NCBI RefSeq assembly: GCF_015476655.1
Contig: NZ_JABFHF010000022.1
Coordinates: 30,706-94,705, forward strand
Direction of reading: 5' to 3'
Source: Aquiflexum lacus
Lineage (GTDB): Bacteria; Bacteroidota; Bacteroidia; Cytophagales; Cyclobacteriaceae
DNA: 64,000 nucleotides
The translations under genes and the position numbers were made by a program. Positions 17,108-26,800 of this stretch are shown in pieces. The first letter of the stretch is position 1; each line of letters starts with the position of its first letter. Under the pieces are notes generated by a model, which saw only the letters and a list, made by a program, of their open reading frames with translations, did not search any database and was not told where the DNA came from.

Positions 17108-17509
17108 TCACATGGTTTTGCTCCTGCCTTCCATGATCCTGAAAAACAGGATATGTGCCATGTTTCGGGCATGTTCCTTGGCATAATCCGCATTTTCACC
17201 TTCGAAATAAGTATTTAAGGTCGAAAACCACAGCTCCAACCAATTTCCAAAATGGAGTTGTTCAATTGTATTTCCTGTATTTCGATCAACTTCCTTGTGC
17301 ACTGGAACGGGACTGAACTTACCAGCCCCAGGTCCTGTATTCAACAATACCATTTCCCAGAAATCAGTCAATCTTTCCAAGTGTGTTTCCCAATCCTCAA
17401 CTACCTTATTGAAAATTGGTCCCAAATTTTCATGGACTCTGATGCGGGCATAAAAACTCCTTACCAAAAGCGACACGTCATCCCTGTTCTCTATTTCTTT
17501 CCTTTCCAT
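17108..17509 (-). CDS. Group III truncated haemoglobin
   Basis: 133 residues. The 2-on-2 globin pattern is clear: F19-Y20 on helix B (Tyr at B10), 'ENLGPIFN', a Trp-containing helix E region ('LTDFWEMVLLNTGPGAGKFSP'), and the proximal haem ligand H86 in 'LHFGNWLELWFSTLN', typical of group III. Proposed roles for the family are oxygen or NO chemistry in the cytoplasm. The ATG shares its A with the TAA stop of the upstream pyrophosphatase gene (17509-17511), so translation of the two is probably coupled. Confidence 0.85.
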   Translation of the reverse strand: MERKEIENRDDVSLLVRSFYARIRVHENLGPIFNKVVEDWETHLERLTDFWEMVLLNTGPGAGKFSPVPVHKEVDRNTGNTIEQLHFGNWLELWFSTLNTYFEGENADYAKEHARNMAHILFFRIMEGRSKTM

Positions 17510-18762
17510 TATTTCTCTTTCAAAATCGGTTCAAGTATTTCACGCTTCCCATCTATGTCTTCAGGAATCGGTAATCCCAAGATTGTAGCCAACAATGGAT
17601 ATACGTGAATATTTTCAAAAGGTGTAATTATCAACCCTTCCTTCACCATCGGTCCTTTAGCGAAAAAAATACCATGCATATCTTTAAACTCAGGGCTGAA
17701 ACCATGCTCCCCAAAGACATCTGTTTTGAACATGGCTGACCTGTTTTGATAAGAAACCATGCCTTGGCTAGTGGCCAAATAATGGCCCAAATCAGGAATG
17801 ATGAGCAGGTCCCCTAATCGATTTCTGTACTTTTCGGTATTCTTGTAATATTCCCTGTCCGATATCCTGACTACTTTGAAATGATTTTCAGCTTTCTTCA
17901 ATTTCCTGTAAACCTTCTCCAATTCCTTTTCATTCTCCAAGTGAAGATGGGCCAATGCACCGTTGTTGACTACTCTCGCTGCAATCCCTTCGGTGATATG
18001 GTCAAGGTTGAGTAGATTCTGTTTGGGAATGTTGGTCATGCCATGATCGGAGACGATGAATATATTGATATCCAAGTCAAAACTCTCCAATCCTTCAAAC
18101 AAGGCCCCCAATTCGCGGTCCAATTTTTCCAGCCTATGTCCTATTTGTTCGTTATTGTCAGGCCCATAACTGTGCCCTACATTATCCATATCAGAAAAAT
18201 ACAACGTTATCATTCTCGGTCTTTCCTCTTCCGGTAACTGCAACCATTCAAACACCTTGGAAACCCGTGTAAGGTTAGGTACACTTCCATCAAAATTAAA
18301 ATAGTAACTCGGGTGAATGCCCTGCACCGGTGCCTCAGATCCGACAAAAAAGTAACTCGCGGCTTTCATGCCATTTTGTTCTGCCAATACCCAAATAGGG
18401 GTTCCTCCATACCAATACCCATCTTCAACAATATCTCTGTTGCCCATGGAATAGACAAGGTCTTTTTCAGGTTCATAGAAGGAATTGTTCACCAAACCGT
18501 GGTTCTCAGGTTTCATACCTGTAGCAATGGTGTAGTGATTTGGAAAGGTTTTACTAGGAAACGAAGGAATCAATGCTTCAGCAGCAGTCCCATTTTGAAT
18601 AAATCGGGTTAGATTTTCCGGTTTGAATCTTTCCACATAATCATATCTAAAACCATCAAGAGAAATAAGGATTACATACTGCTCTTTTTCCTGTGAAAAG
18701 ACCTGTGGGTGAATTAAAGCGAAAAAAATTAATAAGGCAAAAAGGGATTTTATATGATTCAT
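17509..18762 (-). CDS. Secreted nucleotide pyrophosphatase/phosphodiesterase (alkaline phosphatase superfamily, ENPP-like)
   Basis: 417 residues from the ATG at 18762; the frame extends to 18831, but the second Met starts a good signal peptide (1-24, ending VFSQ). Metal and nucleophile residues of the NPP family are visible: D36 in 'LISLDGFRYDY', nucleophile T72 in 'SFPSKTFPNHY', 'YFSDMDNVGHSYGPD', 'IVSDHGM' and 'GEHGF'. It would cleave phosphodiester or pyrophosphate bonds in the periplasm or outside the cell. It overlaps the haemoglobin gene by one base. Which nucleotide or lipid it uses cannot be read. Confidence 0.88.
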   Translation of the reverse strand: MNHIKSLFALLIFFALIHPQVFSQEKEQYVILISLDGFRYDYVERFKPENLTRFIQNGTAAEALIPSFPSKTFPNHYTIATGMKPENHGLVNNSFYEPEKDLVYSMGNRDIVEDGYWYGGTPIWVLAEQNGMKAASYFFVGSEAPVQGIHPSYYFNFDGSVPNLTRVSKVFEWLQLPEEERPRMITLYFSDMDNVGHSYGPDNNEQIGHRLEKLDRELGALFEGLESFDLDINIFIVSDHGMTNIPKQNLLNLDHITEGIAARVVNNGALAHLHLENEKELEKVYRKLKKAENHFKVVRISDREYYKNTEKYRNRLGDLLIIPDLGHYLATSQGMVSYQNRSAMFKTDVFGEHGFSPEFKDMHGIFFAKGPMVKEGLIITPFENIHVYPLLATILGLPIPEDIDGKREILEPILKEK

Positions 18763-18925
18763 TGCTGTCGGATTTGCTTTGGAATCCAAAGTAACAAAAG
18801 AAAGTTTGGAGCTCAATTTTTTATAGGGCATTACTCAAAAGTTAATATCTTGGAATATCCCGTAATCCTTTTAAAAACAAAAACTTAACCTTTTTCAACT
18901 AATAAGATTTTTATAACTTAGTAAC

Positions 18926-19570
18926 ATGAAAGAGTATGAGGAATCATCACCAAACCAAAACAAAGTAGAGGAGCCATTATCCGAATATCTTCCTACCGGA
19001 CAGGCAGGTGGCGTATATTCCTATGCTGATTATTTGACATGGGAATTTGAAGAAATGGTCGAGCTCATCAAAGGAAAAATATTCAAATCAGCAGCAGCGG
19101 CACCAAGAAGAATCCATCAAAAGATATCTGGAAATGTTTTGACAAAACTACATGTCTACTTAGAAGGCAAGTCTTGTGAAGTATATGATGCACCTTTCGA
19201 TGTACGGCTTCCGGTCAAGTCAAAGAAAAATGAAGATATTTTTACAGTGGTCCAGCCTGATATCTGTGTGATCTGCGACAAAAGTAAGTTGGATGAATAT
19301 GGCTGTATTGGTGCTCCTGACCTGATTGTTGAGATACTTTCACCAGGAAATAACAAAAAAGAACTCCAAAATAAATACGAAGTTTATGAAGAAAGTGGAG
19401 TAAAAGAGTATTGGATCATTCAGCCTTACGAACTGACACTTTTGATCTATACTTTGACTGATGGCAAATACATACCCTCCAAACTTTTTACTGTCGGCGA
19501 TATCGTCGAATCAAAATGCATCAAGGGATTCAAACTTGACTTGGATGAGGTTTTTTCGGATTTGGATTAA
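18926..19570 (+). CDS. Uma2-family putative endonuclease (DUF820), copy B, with repeat-encoded insertion
   Basis: 214 residues. The same core as copy A (12116): 'VVQPDICVICD', 'GAPDLIVEILSPGN', 'NKYEVYEESGVKEYWII'. Relative to copy A it carries extra residues LPTGQAGG at positions 22-29, encoded by CTTCCTACCGGACAGGCAGG plus TGGC (18989-19012). The DNA is an imperfect palindrome (CCTnCC-N5-GGnAGG) and looks like a small repeat inserted in frame without breaking the gene. The insertion lies between 'EEPLSEY' and 'YSYADYLTW', ahead of the nuclease-like core, so activity could survive. Confidence 0.85.
   Translation: MKEYEESSPNQNKVEEPLSEYLPTGQAGGVYSYADYLTWEFEEMVELIKGKIFKSAAAAPRRIHQKISGNVLTKLHVYLEGKSCEVYDAPFDVRLPVKSKKNEDIFTVVQPDICVICDKSKLDEYGCIGAPDLIVEILSPGNNKKELQNKYEVYEESGVKEYWIIQPYELTLLIYTLTDGKYIPSKLFTVGDIVESKCIKGFKLDLDEVFSDLD
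18989..19012. repeat. Palindromic repeat inserted in frame in a Uma2 gene
   Basis: 24 bases that add eight codons absent from the paralogue at 12116. A diverged relative, CCTATCGGAGAGCAGGT, is seen in the intergenic region at 44310-44326. Confidence 0.65.
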
Positions 19571-19825
19571 ACTTTTTTAAAATTGAGTGATGTCCGATAT
19601 CGGATGACCGATGTGCCTGGCAATAAGGCATTGGCCCTGTTAGCTTTAATTTTGGATGGTTATTGTTAGGATTTCGTACAATCCAATGATAATCCTAGAA
19701 AGTGCAGGCAATTGTTGAATTATATTTGGCTTGTCAAAGAATCCCTAACTTTCCTTCCAGTTATCAGATTCTTTCCTAGGCTACCATCTCGCTTCTTCGG
19801 TCTCCGGTCTTCCATCTTCCGTCTC

Positions 19826-20917
19826 CTAAACAAACGGTTCCTGCTGACTCAGACAGTGAAACGAACCCAAGCCCCATATCAGGTCCAAGGAATTGACCCC
19901 CACCACTTTTCTGTCCGGAAAACAGGAAGTCAGGATTTCCAAAGCCTTATCGTCATTCTTATCCTGAAAAGTAGGTACCACCACAGCATGGTTGGAGATA
20001 TAAAAATTCGCATAGGAAGCAGGCAATCGCATATCTTCGTGGATAATTTCCCTTGGCATCGGCAGTTCCACAATATTCATCTGCTTCCCATTTTCCAACC
20101 TCATTTTGTGAAGTAGATCAAGGTTCTCTTTTAGTGGAACATAATTTTCATCTGCTTTATGGTGTTCTACCATGGTTACCACCGTATCCGCATTGACAAA
20201 CCTTGTCAGGTCATCGATATGCCCATCAGTATCATCACCTACGATGCCATCATTGAGCCAAAGGATATTTTCTGCGCCATAATAACCCTGTAAATATTCT
20301 TCAATCTGCTTTTTGGAAAGATGTGGATTCCTATTGGGATTGAGCAGACAAGCTTCTGAGGTGAGCAATGTTCCTTTGCCATTAAATTCTACCGAACCAC
20401 CTTCCATGACAATCCCAGACTTGAAGCAAGGAACTTTTCTAAATTCTGCAATTTTGATCGGAATCTGATTGTCCAAATCATAGGGAGGATATTTATCTCC
20501 CCATGCATTGTAATCCCATTTGACCAGAACCTTCTTGGTGTCTGCCTCGGCATTGATCAAAAAAGCCGGACCATGGTCCCTGCACCATGCATCGTTGGTA
20601 GGGGAAAAATGAAAGAAAATTTTATCCAAATCCACCCCAGCCCCCTCAAGATGCCCCAAAGCAAATGCCTTCATTACTTCATCTTTGACATTGATATGAA
20701 CTTCTTCGCCTAAAGCCACATATTTTATAAACTCAGCATAAGCAGGAAAAATGGTGTTGATTTTTCCAGGCCAGGAAGCCTCTTTATGAGGCCAACTCAG
20801 CCAAGTCGCCGAATGAAGTGCAAATTCCGCAGGAAAAGAATAACCCAATTGGAAAGGGGTAACTTCTCCAGACTTTGCAATTTCGAAAATGTCTTTGGTG
20901 TAAATATTAGTCTTCAT
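19826..20917 (-). CDS. aguA: Agmatine deiminase
   Basis: 363 residues from the ATG at 20917; a longer frame to 20953 lies wholly inside aguB and adds Pro/Ser-rich residues, so 20917 is preferred. Converts agmatine to N-carbamoylputrescine and ammonia in the cytoplasm. Pentein-fold motifs: 'WLSWPHKEASWPG', 'NDAWCRDHGPAF', 'VMEGGSVEFNGKGTLLTSEACLLN', 'GDDTDGHIDDLTRF', and the catalytic Cys355 in 'GLGSFHC'. It overlaps the 3' end of aguB by 11 bases, so the two form one operon that completes the agmatine-to-putrescine route. Confidence 0.93.
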   Translation of the reverse strand: MKTNIYTKDIFEIAKSGEVTPFQLGYSFPAEFALHSATWLSWPHKEASWPGKINTIFPAYAEFIKYVALGEEVHINVKDEVMKAFALGHLEGAGVDLDKIFFHFSPTNDAWCRDHGPAFLINAEADTKKVLVKWDYNAWGDKYPPYDLDNQIPIKIAEFRKVPCFKSGIVMEGGSVEFNGKGTLLTSEACLLNPNRNPHLSKKQIEEYLQGYYGAENILWLNDGIVGDDTDGHIDDLTRFVNADTVVTMVEHHKADENYVPLKENLDLLHKMRLENGKQMNIVELPMPREIIHEDMRLPASYANFYISNHAVVVPTFQDKNDDKALEILTSCFPDRKVVGVNSLDLIWGLGSFHCLSQQEPFV

Positions 20918-21782
20918 CAATGAACCTCTTGAGGATGGGGGAATAGGAATCAATGCGTCTGTCTCTCAAAAAAGGCCAATGGGTTCTGTACCTATCAGAA
21001 TTCTCCATATCCAATTCATGGACATAAACCTCCTCTTCCCCATGATCCGCTTGATATAAAACCCTACCAAAGGCATTGGTCACAAATGACCCTCCCCAAA
21101 ACTTCATGTCTCCTTCAACGCCTACCCTATTGACAGAGATTACCGGAACACCATTAGCCACTGCATGGGAACGCTGAATGGTTTGCCAAGCCTGATATTG
21201 CTCATCATTGGTTTCCAGATCCTGATCCTTATGCCAACCAATAGCGGTCGGGTAAAAAAGCATCTCTGCTCCCATGAGCGATGTGACCCTTGCTGCCTCA
21301 GGATACCATTGATCCCAGCAGATCAATACTCCTATTTTAGCAAACTTGGTGTTGAATACCTTATAGCCCAAATCTCCTGGCGTAAAATAAAACTTCTCAT
21401 AATATCCCGGATCATCAGGAATATGCATTTTCCGGTATTTGCCGAGATAACTTCCGTCAGCATCCAACACAGCGGTTGTATTATGATAAAGGCCCTCTGC
21501 CCTTTTCTCAAAAAGCGAAGCAATGATGACCACCCCAAGTTCTTTGGCGAGAGCGGAAAAAAAATCAGTGGATGGTCCGGGAATATTTTCCGCCAATTTA
21601 AAATTATCATGATCCTCCACATCACAGAAATAAAGGGATTTGAAAAGTTCCTGTAGACAGATGATTTGCGCACCTTTTTGGGCGGCTTTTCTTACTCCTT
21701 CTCCTGCTTTCGATAGGTTTAATTCTAGATCAGGACTACAGGAATTCTGGACCAACCCTACTTTAACGGTTCTTTTTGACAC
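20907..21782 (-). CDS. aguB: N-carbamoylputrescine amidase
   Basis: 291 residues, nitrilase superfamily. The Glu-Lys-Cys triad is visible: E45 in 'CLQELF', K118 in 'YRKMHIPDD' and C155 in 'LICWDQWYPEAAR'. The 'SLYFC' and 'HIPDDPGYYEKFYF' segments are typical of this amidase. It hydrolyses N-carbamoylputrescine to putrescine, CO2 and ammonia, the step after AguA, encoded just downstream. It is the first gene of the pair; the 200-base AT-rich stretch to its right would hold the promoter. Confidence 0.93.
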   Translation of the reverse strand: MSKRTVKVGLVQNSCSPDLELNLSKAGEGVRKAAQKGAQIICLQELFKSLYFCDVEDHDNFKLAENIPGPSTDFFSALAKELGVVIIASLFEKRAEGLYHNTTAVLDADGSYLGKYRKMHIPDDPGYYEKFYFTPGDLGYKVFNTKFAKIGVLICWDQWYPEAARVTSLMGAEMLFYPTAIGWHKDQDLETNDEQYQAWQTIQRSHAVANGVPVISVNRVGVEGDMKFWGGSFVTNAFGRVLYQADHGEEEVYVHELDMENSDRYRTHWPFLRDRRIDSYSPILKRFIDED

Positions 21783-21886
21783 TTATTTTTTGGTTTTGAT
21801 TTCTAAATTTTCAAATAAAGGTTAAAATTAAAGGATTCTTGATAAAAAAAATAATGGTAATTTGAATAATAGAAAATATTGAATTA

Positions 21887-21997
21887 CTACCTTCCAAATA
21901 CCAACCCCACATTGAAAAAGAATCCCCTGCTTTTAACAATTAAAAATTCATTGCCCAAATTTTTAAGACCATGTTCATAGCCTATCAAAAAATCAAC
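21887..21997 (-). pseudogene. Relic of an outer-membrane beta-barrel C terminus
   Basis: A start-less minus-strand frame bounded by stops encodes 36 residues: 'VDFLIGYEHGLKNLGNEF' and then a strand ending 'FFFNVGLVFGR' before a TAG. Alternating residues and a terminal aromatic-rich strand are what the last strands of Bacteroidota barrels look like. It sits between the aguB promoter side and the receiver gene ending at 21993. Short, so moderate confidence. Confidence 0.4.
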
Positions 21998-22373
21998 CTA
22001 AAATTATTTTCAAATCTTCTGAGCTTAGCGGTTTGTGTATAAATTTTTTTATAAAACCATACTGATTCGCCCTCGATATATCATTATGATCTGTTGAAGA
22101 CGAAACCAAATAAATTGACAGGTCTTGAATATTGTATAAGTTGTTTTCTTCTAATTTATTTAGAAACCCCCAACCGTCCAAAACCGGCATGTTAATGTCT
22201 AACAACACAATTATCTTTAATGGTGATTTTTGGAAAGAACTTAAAAGTTTTAAACCCTCCTCCCCATTTTCACATTCATGACATACTTGTGAAGGAAAGT
22301 TTCTTTTTATCATCTTTTGGACTATCAACCTATATATCAGGTCATCATCAATTATGCATATAATTTTCTCCAT
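21993..22373 (-). CDS. Single-domain response regulator
   Basis: 126 residues, one receiver domain. Acidic pocket D9-D11, phospho-acceptor D59 in 'VLLDINMP', switch Ser in 'YLVSSS', and Lys in 'IHKP' near residue 114. No output domain, so it acts by protein contact or as a phosphate carrier. It is the last gene of the signalling island, 11 bases after the receiver-PAS protein. Confidence 0.9.
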   Translation of the reverse strand: MEKIICIIDDDLIYRLIVQKMIKRNFPSQVCHECENGEEGLKLLSSFQKSPLKIIVLLDINMPVLDGWGFLNKLEENNLYNIQDLSIYLVSSSTDHNDISRANQYGFIKKFIHKPLSSEDLKIILG

Positions 22374-22384
22374 ATACCAAGAAA

Positions 22385-23398
22385 TTAGAGGTCAAAATTC
22401 TGGGCTTCATCAACTATTTTTTTTACGATATCATCCATTTCATTCATTGATGTTCTGAGTTCTTTTAACCAGAACATCATATCATCTAGATTTTCATGGT
22501 GTTCTTCAATTAAGTTGATAATTCCTAAAATTCTTGAAAGTGGTGCCCTGACCACATGTGACTGAGTCCACGCAATATTCTTTAGTTTTTCATTTTGTTG
22601 TTCAATCGTTTTGACATGATTTAAGATGGTTGTTATGTCAGTAGCCTGAACAATGATTCCTTTTCTGCCTGTATTGTAAGTTATTTTTTTTGTAGATAAC
22701 TCTACATTGATTTCCTGACCGTCTTTTCTCAGTTGTGTAAACTGATTATTAACATTATAAGCAGGATTATCTACAAGTTTTCCTATTAAAACATCTCTTT
22801 CCCAGGCTGGGTGTAAATCCAAAATAGAAAGCGATAGGCATTCATCAAGCGAGTAACCGTACTTTTCAATTGTTGCTTCATTGACATCCAGAATCTTAAA
22901 ATTTTCAGGGTGTAGCAGCCACATGGGCTGTGGGCTGAGGTTGAAAAGGTTTTTGTAATTTTCACGTTCTCCCTCCAATTGATTTCTGAAATTTTTTCTT
23001 GAAAGTGAGAAATCGATACTTTTTTGAAGTAAACTGGGATTAATTTCATCCTTAATCAAAAAGTCGTATATACCCAATTCCAAGCTTTGCTTGGCAAGGT
23101 TTATATCAGCGTATCCTGTCAACACAATGATTGGTGCATCTTTACTGATTTTCAATACTGCATTGATGAGTTCAATACCGCTCAAATCCGGCAAGTTTAA
23201 ATCCAGCAAGATTACATTGAATTGGCCTTCCTTTTGATTTAAATCATCAGCCGCGGTACTGAAATCAACACAATGTTTAATTTGTATTTTTTTATAGGAT
23301 TCGATTAACAAATCCTCTACCAAAATAAAGTCTCCCTCATTGTCTTCTATGACCATAACGGACAAATTATTAGGCTTCATATTTTTTGGGTTATACAT
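22385..23398 (-). CDS. Receiver-PAS-DHp protein without ATPase domain
   Basis: 337 residues. An N-terminal receiver (13-130) has D66 in 'ILLDLNLP' and 'VLTGYAD'; a PAS domain lies at about 147-265; a kinase dimerisation/phosphotransfer segment at about 272-337 has H281 in 'WTQSHVVRAPLSRI', equivalent to the H-box. The protein then ends ('DEAQNFDL') with no HATPase_c domain, and the downstream 11 bases leave no room for one. The start at 23398 shares its A with the stop of the previous receiver gene (TAATG), so coupling favours it over the Met at codon 7. It may receive phosphate from partner kinases and pass it on, like a Spo0B-type or Hpt-type relay. Confidence 0.85.
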   Translation of the reverse strand: MYNPKNMKPNNLSVMVIEDNEGDFILVEDLLIESYKKIQIKHCVDFSTAADDLNQKEGQFNVILLDLNLPDLSGIELINAVLKISKDAPIIVLTGYADINLAKQSLELGIYDFLIKDEINPSLLQKSIDFSLSRKNFRNQLEGERENYKNLFNLSPQPMWLLHPENFKILDVNEATIEKYGYSLDECLSLSILDLHPAWERDVLIGKLVDNPAYNVNNQFTQLRKDGQEINVELSTKKITYNTGRKGIIVQATDITTILNHVKTIEQQNEKLKNIAWTQSHVVRAPLSRILGIINLIEEHHENLDDMMFWLKELRTSMNEMDDIVKKIVDEAQNFDL

Positions 23399-23838
23399 TA
23401 TTTAGATAATACTGAAAGCTGCAACCAAAACTCTTCAATTTTTTGAATAGCTTCCATAAAGTCGTCCATTTCCATTGGTTTTTTCACATAACTGTTACAG
23501 TATTTTTTGTAAGCCATATCAATATCTTTCTGATTGGAGGAGGTAGTCAGCATAATTACCGGTATTTTTTTCAGACTCTCATTCTGCTTAATCTCTTCTA
23601 AAACTTCAAGCCCATTGAAGATGGGAATATTGATGTCCAGTAAAATCAAATCAGGTCTTTGAGCGTTGGAGAACTCACCTTTCTTGTGTAAAAAATCCAA
23701 AGCTTCCTGACCATTTCTGGCAACACTAACATGTGTATGGAATTTACTCTCCTCAAATGCCTCAAGTGTGAGCAAAACATCTCCGTCGTTGTCTTCTACA
23801 AGAAGAATATGTGCTAATTTAAAATTCCTTGTTTTCAT
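23398..23838 (-). CDS. Single-domain response regulator (Rcp1-like)
   Basis: 146 residues. 'HILLVEDNDGDVLLTLEAFEE' at the start and D68 in 'LILLDINIP' are the pattern of CheY-like receivers of the Rcp1/phytochrome-partner type; Lys in 'YVKKPMEMDDF' closes the site. No output domain. It starts six bases after the stop of the CheB-CheR kinase and overlaps the next gene by one base, so it is the natural partner of the kinases here. Confidence 0.9.
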   Translation of the reverse strand: MKTRNFKLAHILLVEDNDGDVLLTLEAFEESKFHTHVSVARNGQEALDFLHKKGEFSNAQRPDLILLDINIPIFNGLEVLEEIKQNESLKKIPVIMLTTSSNQKDIDMAYKKYCNSYVKKPMEMDDFMEAIQKIEEFWLQLSVLSK

Positions 23839-23843
23839 ATAGT

Positions 23844-26800
23844 TTAATTATTTTTTGCAATTGTAAAATAAAAAGTAGAGCCTTTCCCCAATGTGGATTC
23901 TACCCATATCCTGCCACCATGCAGCTCTACTATCTTTTTGCAAACAGACAATCCTATGCCATTGCTTTCTTTATTCGGTTTTAAAGATTGAAACATCTTA
24001 AATATATTTTCAAATTGATTTTGAGGAATTCCAATGCCGTTGTCAGAGATTTGAAACTGAACCCCATTCTCAACATTTTTATTATTGATGCTTAACAAAA
24101 GCTTATCATTGCTTCTGTATTTGATGGCATTACCTATTAAGTTATTGATTAAGCGCTTAAATATAATGGGGTAGACAGACAATTCCTTGACTGAAAGATC
24201 ATATTTTATGGAATGAGTAATTTTATTTAAGTCTATCTGAAAAACTTCAATAACATCATGAAAAAAATCAGGGAGATTCACCACAACTGATTTCTCATTG
24301 GAGATCCCGGTTCTTGAATAATCAAGTAAATTATTGATCAACTTATCCATTTCAACAGATGAGGTTAGAATCACCTCAAAATACTTTTGCTTTTTTTCTT
24401 CCTCTAACAGATCTCCCTTCTTTTGGATCATTTGCAACAAAGATTTGATATTTCGGATTGGTGTTTTCAAATCATGAGATGCGATATAAGCAAATTCTTC
24501 AAGCGATCTGTTCACCTCTTCCAGTTTCTTGAATTGTTCTTTGTTAATTTGACTTAGTCGGTAAATCTGATTGATATGGTCCTGATGCTCTGTGATATCA
24601 TTTTGTATGGAGAAGAATCCTATGAAATTTTCTTCTTTATCATATAGGGGTTCTGCTTTGATATTCACCAAATATTTATTGCCTGTTTTATGGTAATTGA
24701 TGATATCCACAGTGAATGCTTTTTTTGCCCGGATAGATTGGGACATCAATTCCACGAGTTTGGGATCCGTTTCCGGGCCCTGCAAAAAATCCCCGGGCTT
24801 CTTGCCCAAAACCTCGTTTTCGGTATATCCTGTCATCTTTTCAAAGGCATCGTTGACGAAGTTTATTCCACCTTCCCCATCTGTTATGATCACAGCACTA
24901 CTGGTTTGCTCAGCAATCAGCGAGTTTTTGGTAAACTCAAATTCATTCAACTTCCGTTGGTGAACATCTCTGATTATCAACAAAAACTTCTGCTCCTGGG
25001 ATTTATTTTGTTGGATGGGTTTGATGCTCGCTTCCAGCCATCTCAATACATTTTTGGCCTTTTTAAACTCAAACTCTACCAGACCGAGCTCTTGATTTTT
25101 GTGGACATTTGAAAATGCTTTTTGAAAGATCTCCCTATGTCTAAGCTGTGGCATTTTTTCCAGAAAGTTTATATTATATAACTTATCTAAAGCGTATCCG
25201 GTGACTTCAACTCCTGAAGGAGTACTGTATTCTATGGCTCCCTGTTGAGTTACAATGCAAACCATATCCCTCAGGTTGTTGGAAATCAACTTGAAAATTT
25301 CATCCTGATTTTCATGTTTCAGTTCCAGCTCCGAAAGAGCTTTCTCCGATACTTGAATAGCTTGCTTGAGCTTTTTGGCCTGTGTCAGGTCTACAAATAC
25401 CAGCGTAATTCCCTGAACATCTTTTTTGTGGTTTCGGAATGGGGCTATTTTCAACAGATACTCTTTGCCCTTAATGTCTTCGATGGTGAACTCATAAGAA
25501 ACCGATTCAGCCAAAACCGCTTCAATATGCTCCAAAAAATTCTCCAAATGGATTTTAGCCCTGAAATGACTGATGTTTCTTCCTATATCATGGGGTACTA
25601 AATCCAAAATCTTTTTGATGGCAGGGGTAAATTTCCGTATATTCAGATTGGCATCTAAAAATAAAATGGCCAGCTCGGTGCTGTGAATCAGGTTATTCAG
25701 ATCATCATTGGACTGAGAAAGCTCATGGTTTTTCTGTTCATACTCAGCATTGACGGTATAGAGCTCCTCATTGACTGATTCCAGTTCTTCGTTGGAACTC
25801 TGCAGTTCTTCGTTTGTGGCCTGTAGTTCCTCATTGCTTGATTCCAGCTCCTCAATGGTCGTTTGCAAGGTCTCTCTATTGATTCTGAGTTCTCTTTCAA
25901 GGATATGGATTTTCTCTTTAGAGACCGTATTGATCGTTACATGCTCTGATGGGGATTGTTCAGGAGGCCTTTTCGAGGAAGTCTCAAAGGTAATAAACAG
26001 GTAATGCATGCCATCAAAAAGTTCTTTTTTACGGACAAGAATATTCATAAACCCACTTGCACCTACGAAAGCTCTGAACTCATCCGGTACCTGTATATCC
26101 GTCAGGGTTACGGGCTTTCCAGACTGCAATACTTTATTGGCTACTACCTCCAGGGGAATGGCAATAGTATCAGGCAGCATCTTGGTGATATTGGAACTGA
26201 TCTCTCCCGAAGGCATGGTCAGCAGTCTGTGAGCATTGCCCGAACTGTGCAGCAAGTTCAACTGCTCATCAATGATGAGAGAATCCGGCACATATTCCTG
26301 AATAAGGGAATGCTGTATTTCGCTCAGCAGGTTTTTTTTATTGGCTTTAAAAGCAGGAACGCTGTTGTCAAGATCGGAATTTGGTAATTTGTCACTTACC
26401 TTTTGATTCCTCTTTTTGACGGAATGCAATCGCTGGACAAACTTCTTATTCTCTTTATTGACAAACAGGTTTTGTTTTTTGTTGAACTCAAAGAAATCTT
26501 CCCTGGCATCGCCCAGCGTTTCACTGGATCCCAAAAACAGGAATCCGTTGGTTCGCAAAGAATATTGAAAAATGGTAAAAAGCTGCTGTTGGATCGAATC
26601 AGTAAGGTAGATCAGGAGGTTTCTGCAACTGATCAAATCGATTTTATTAAAAGGAGGATTCTGGATTACGTTGTGGACCGAAAACACAATCATTTCACGG
26701 ATTTCCTTTGCTATGGCATAACCGTTTTTTTGGGAGACAAAATAAGTGTTCAGGTATTCTATGGGTATTTCAGCGCTGATATTGTTTGGGAAAACGCGAC

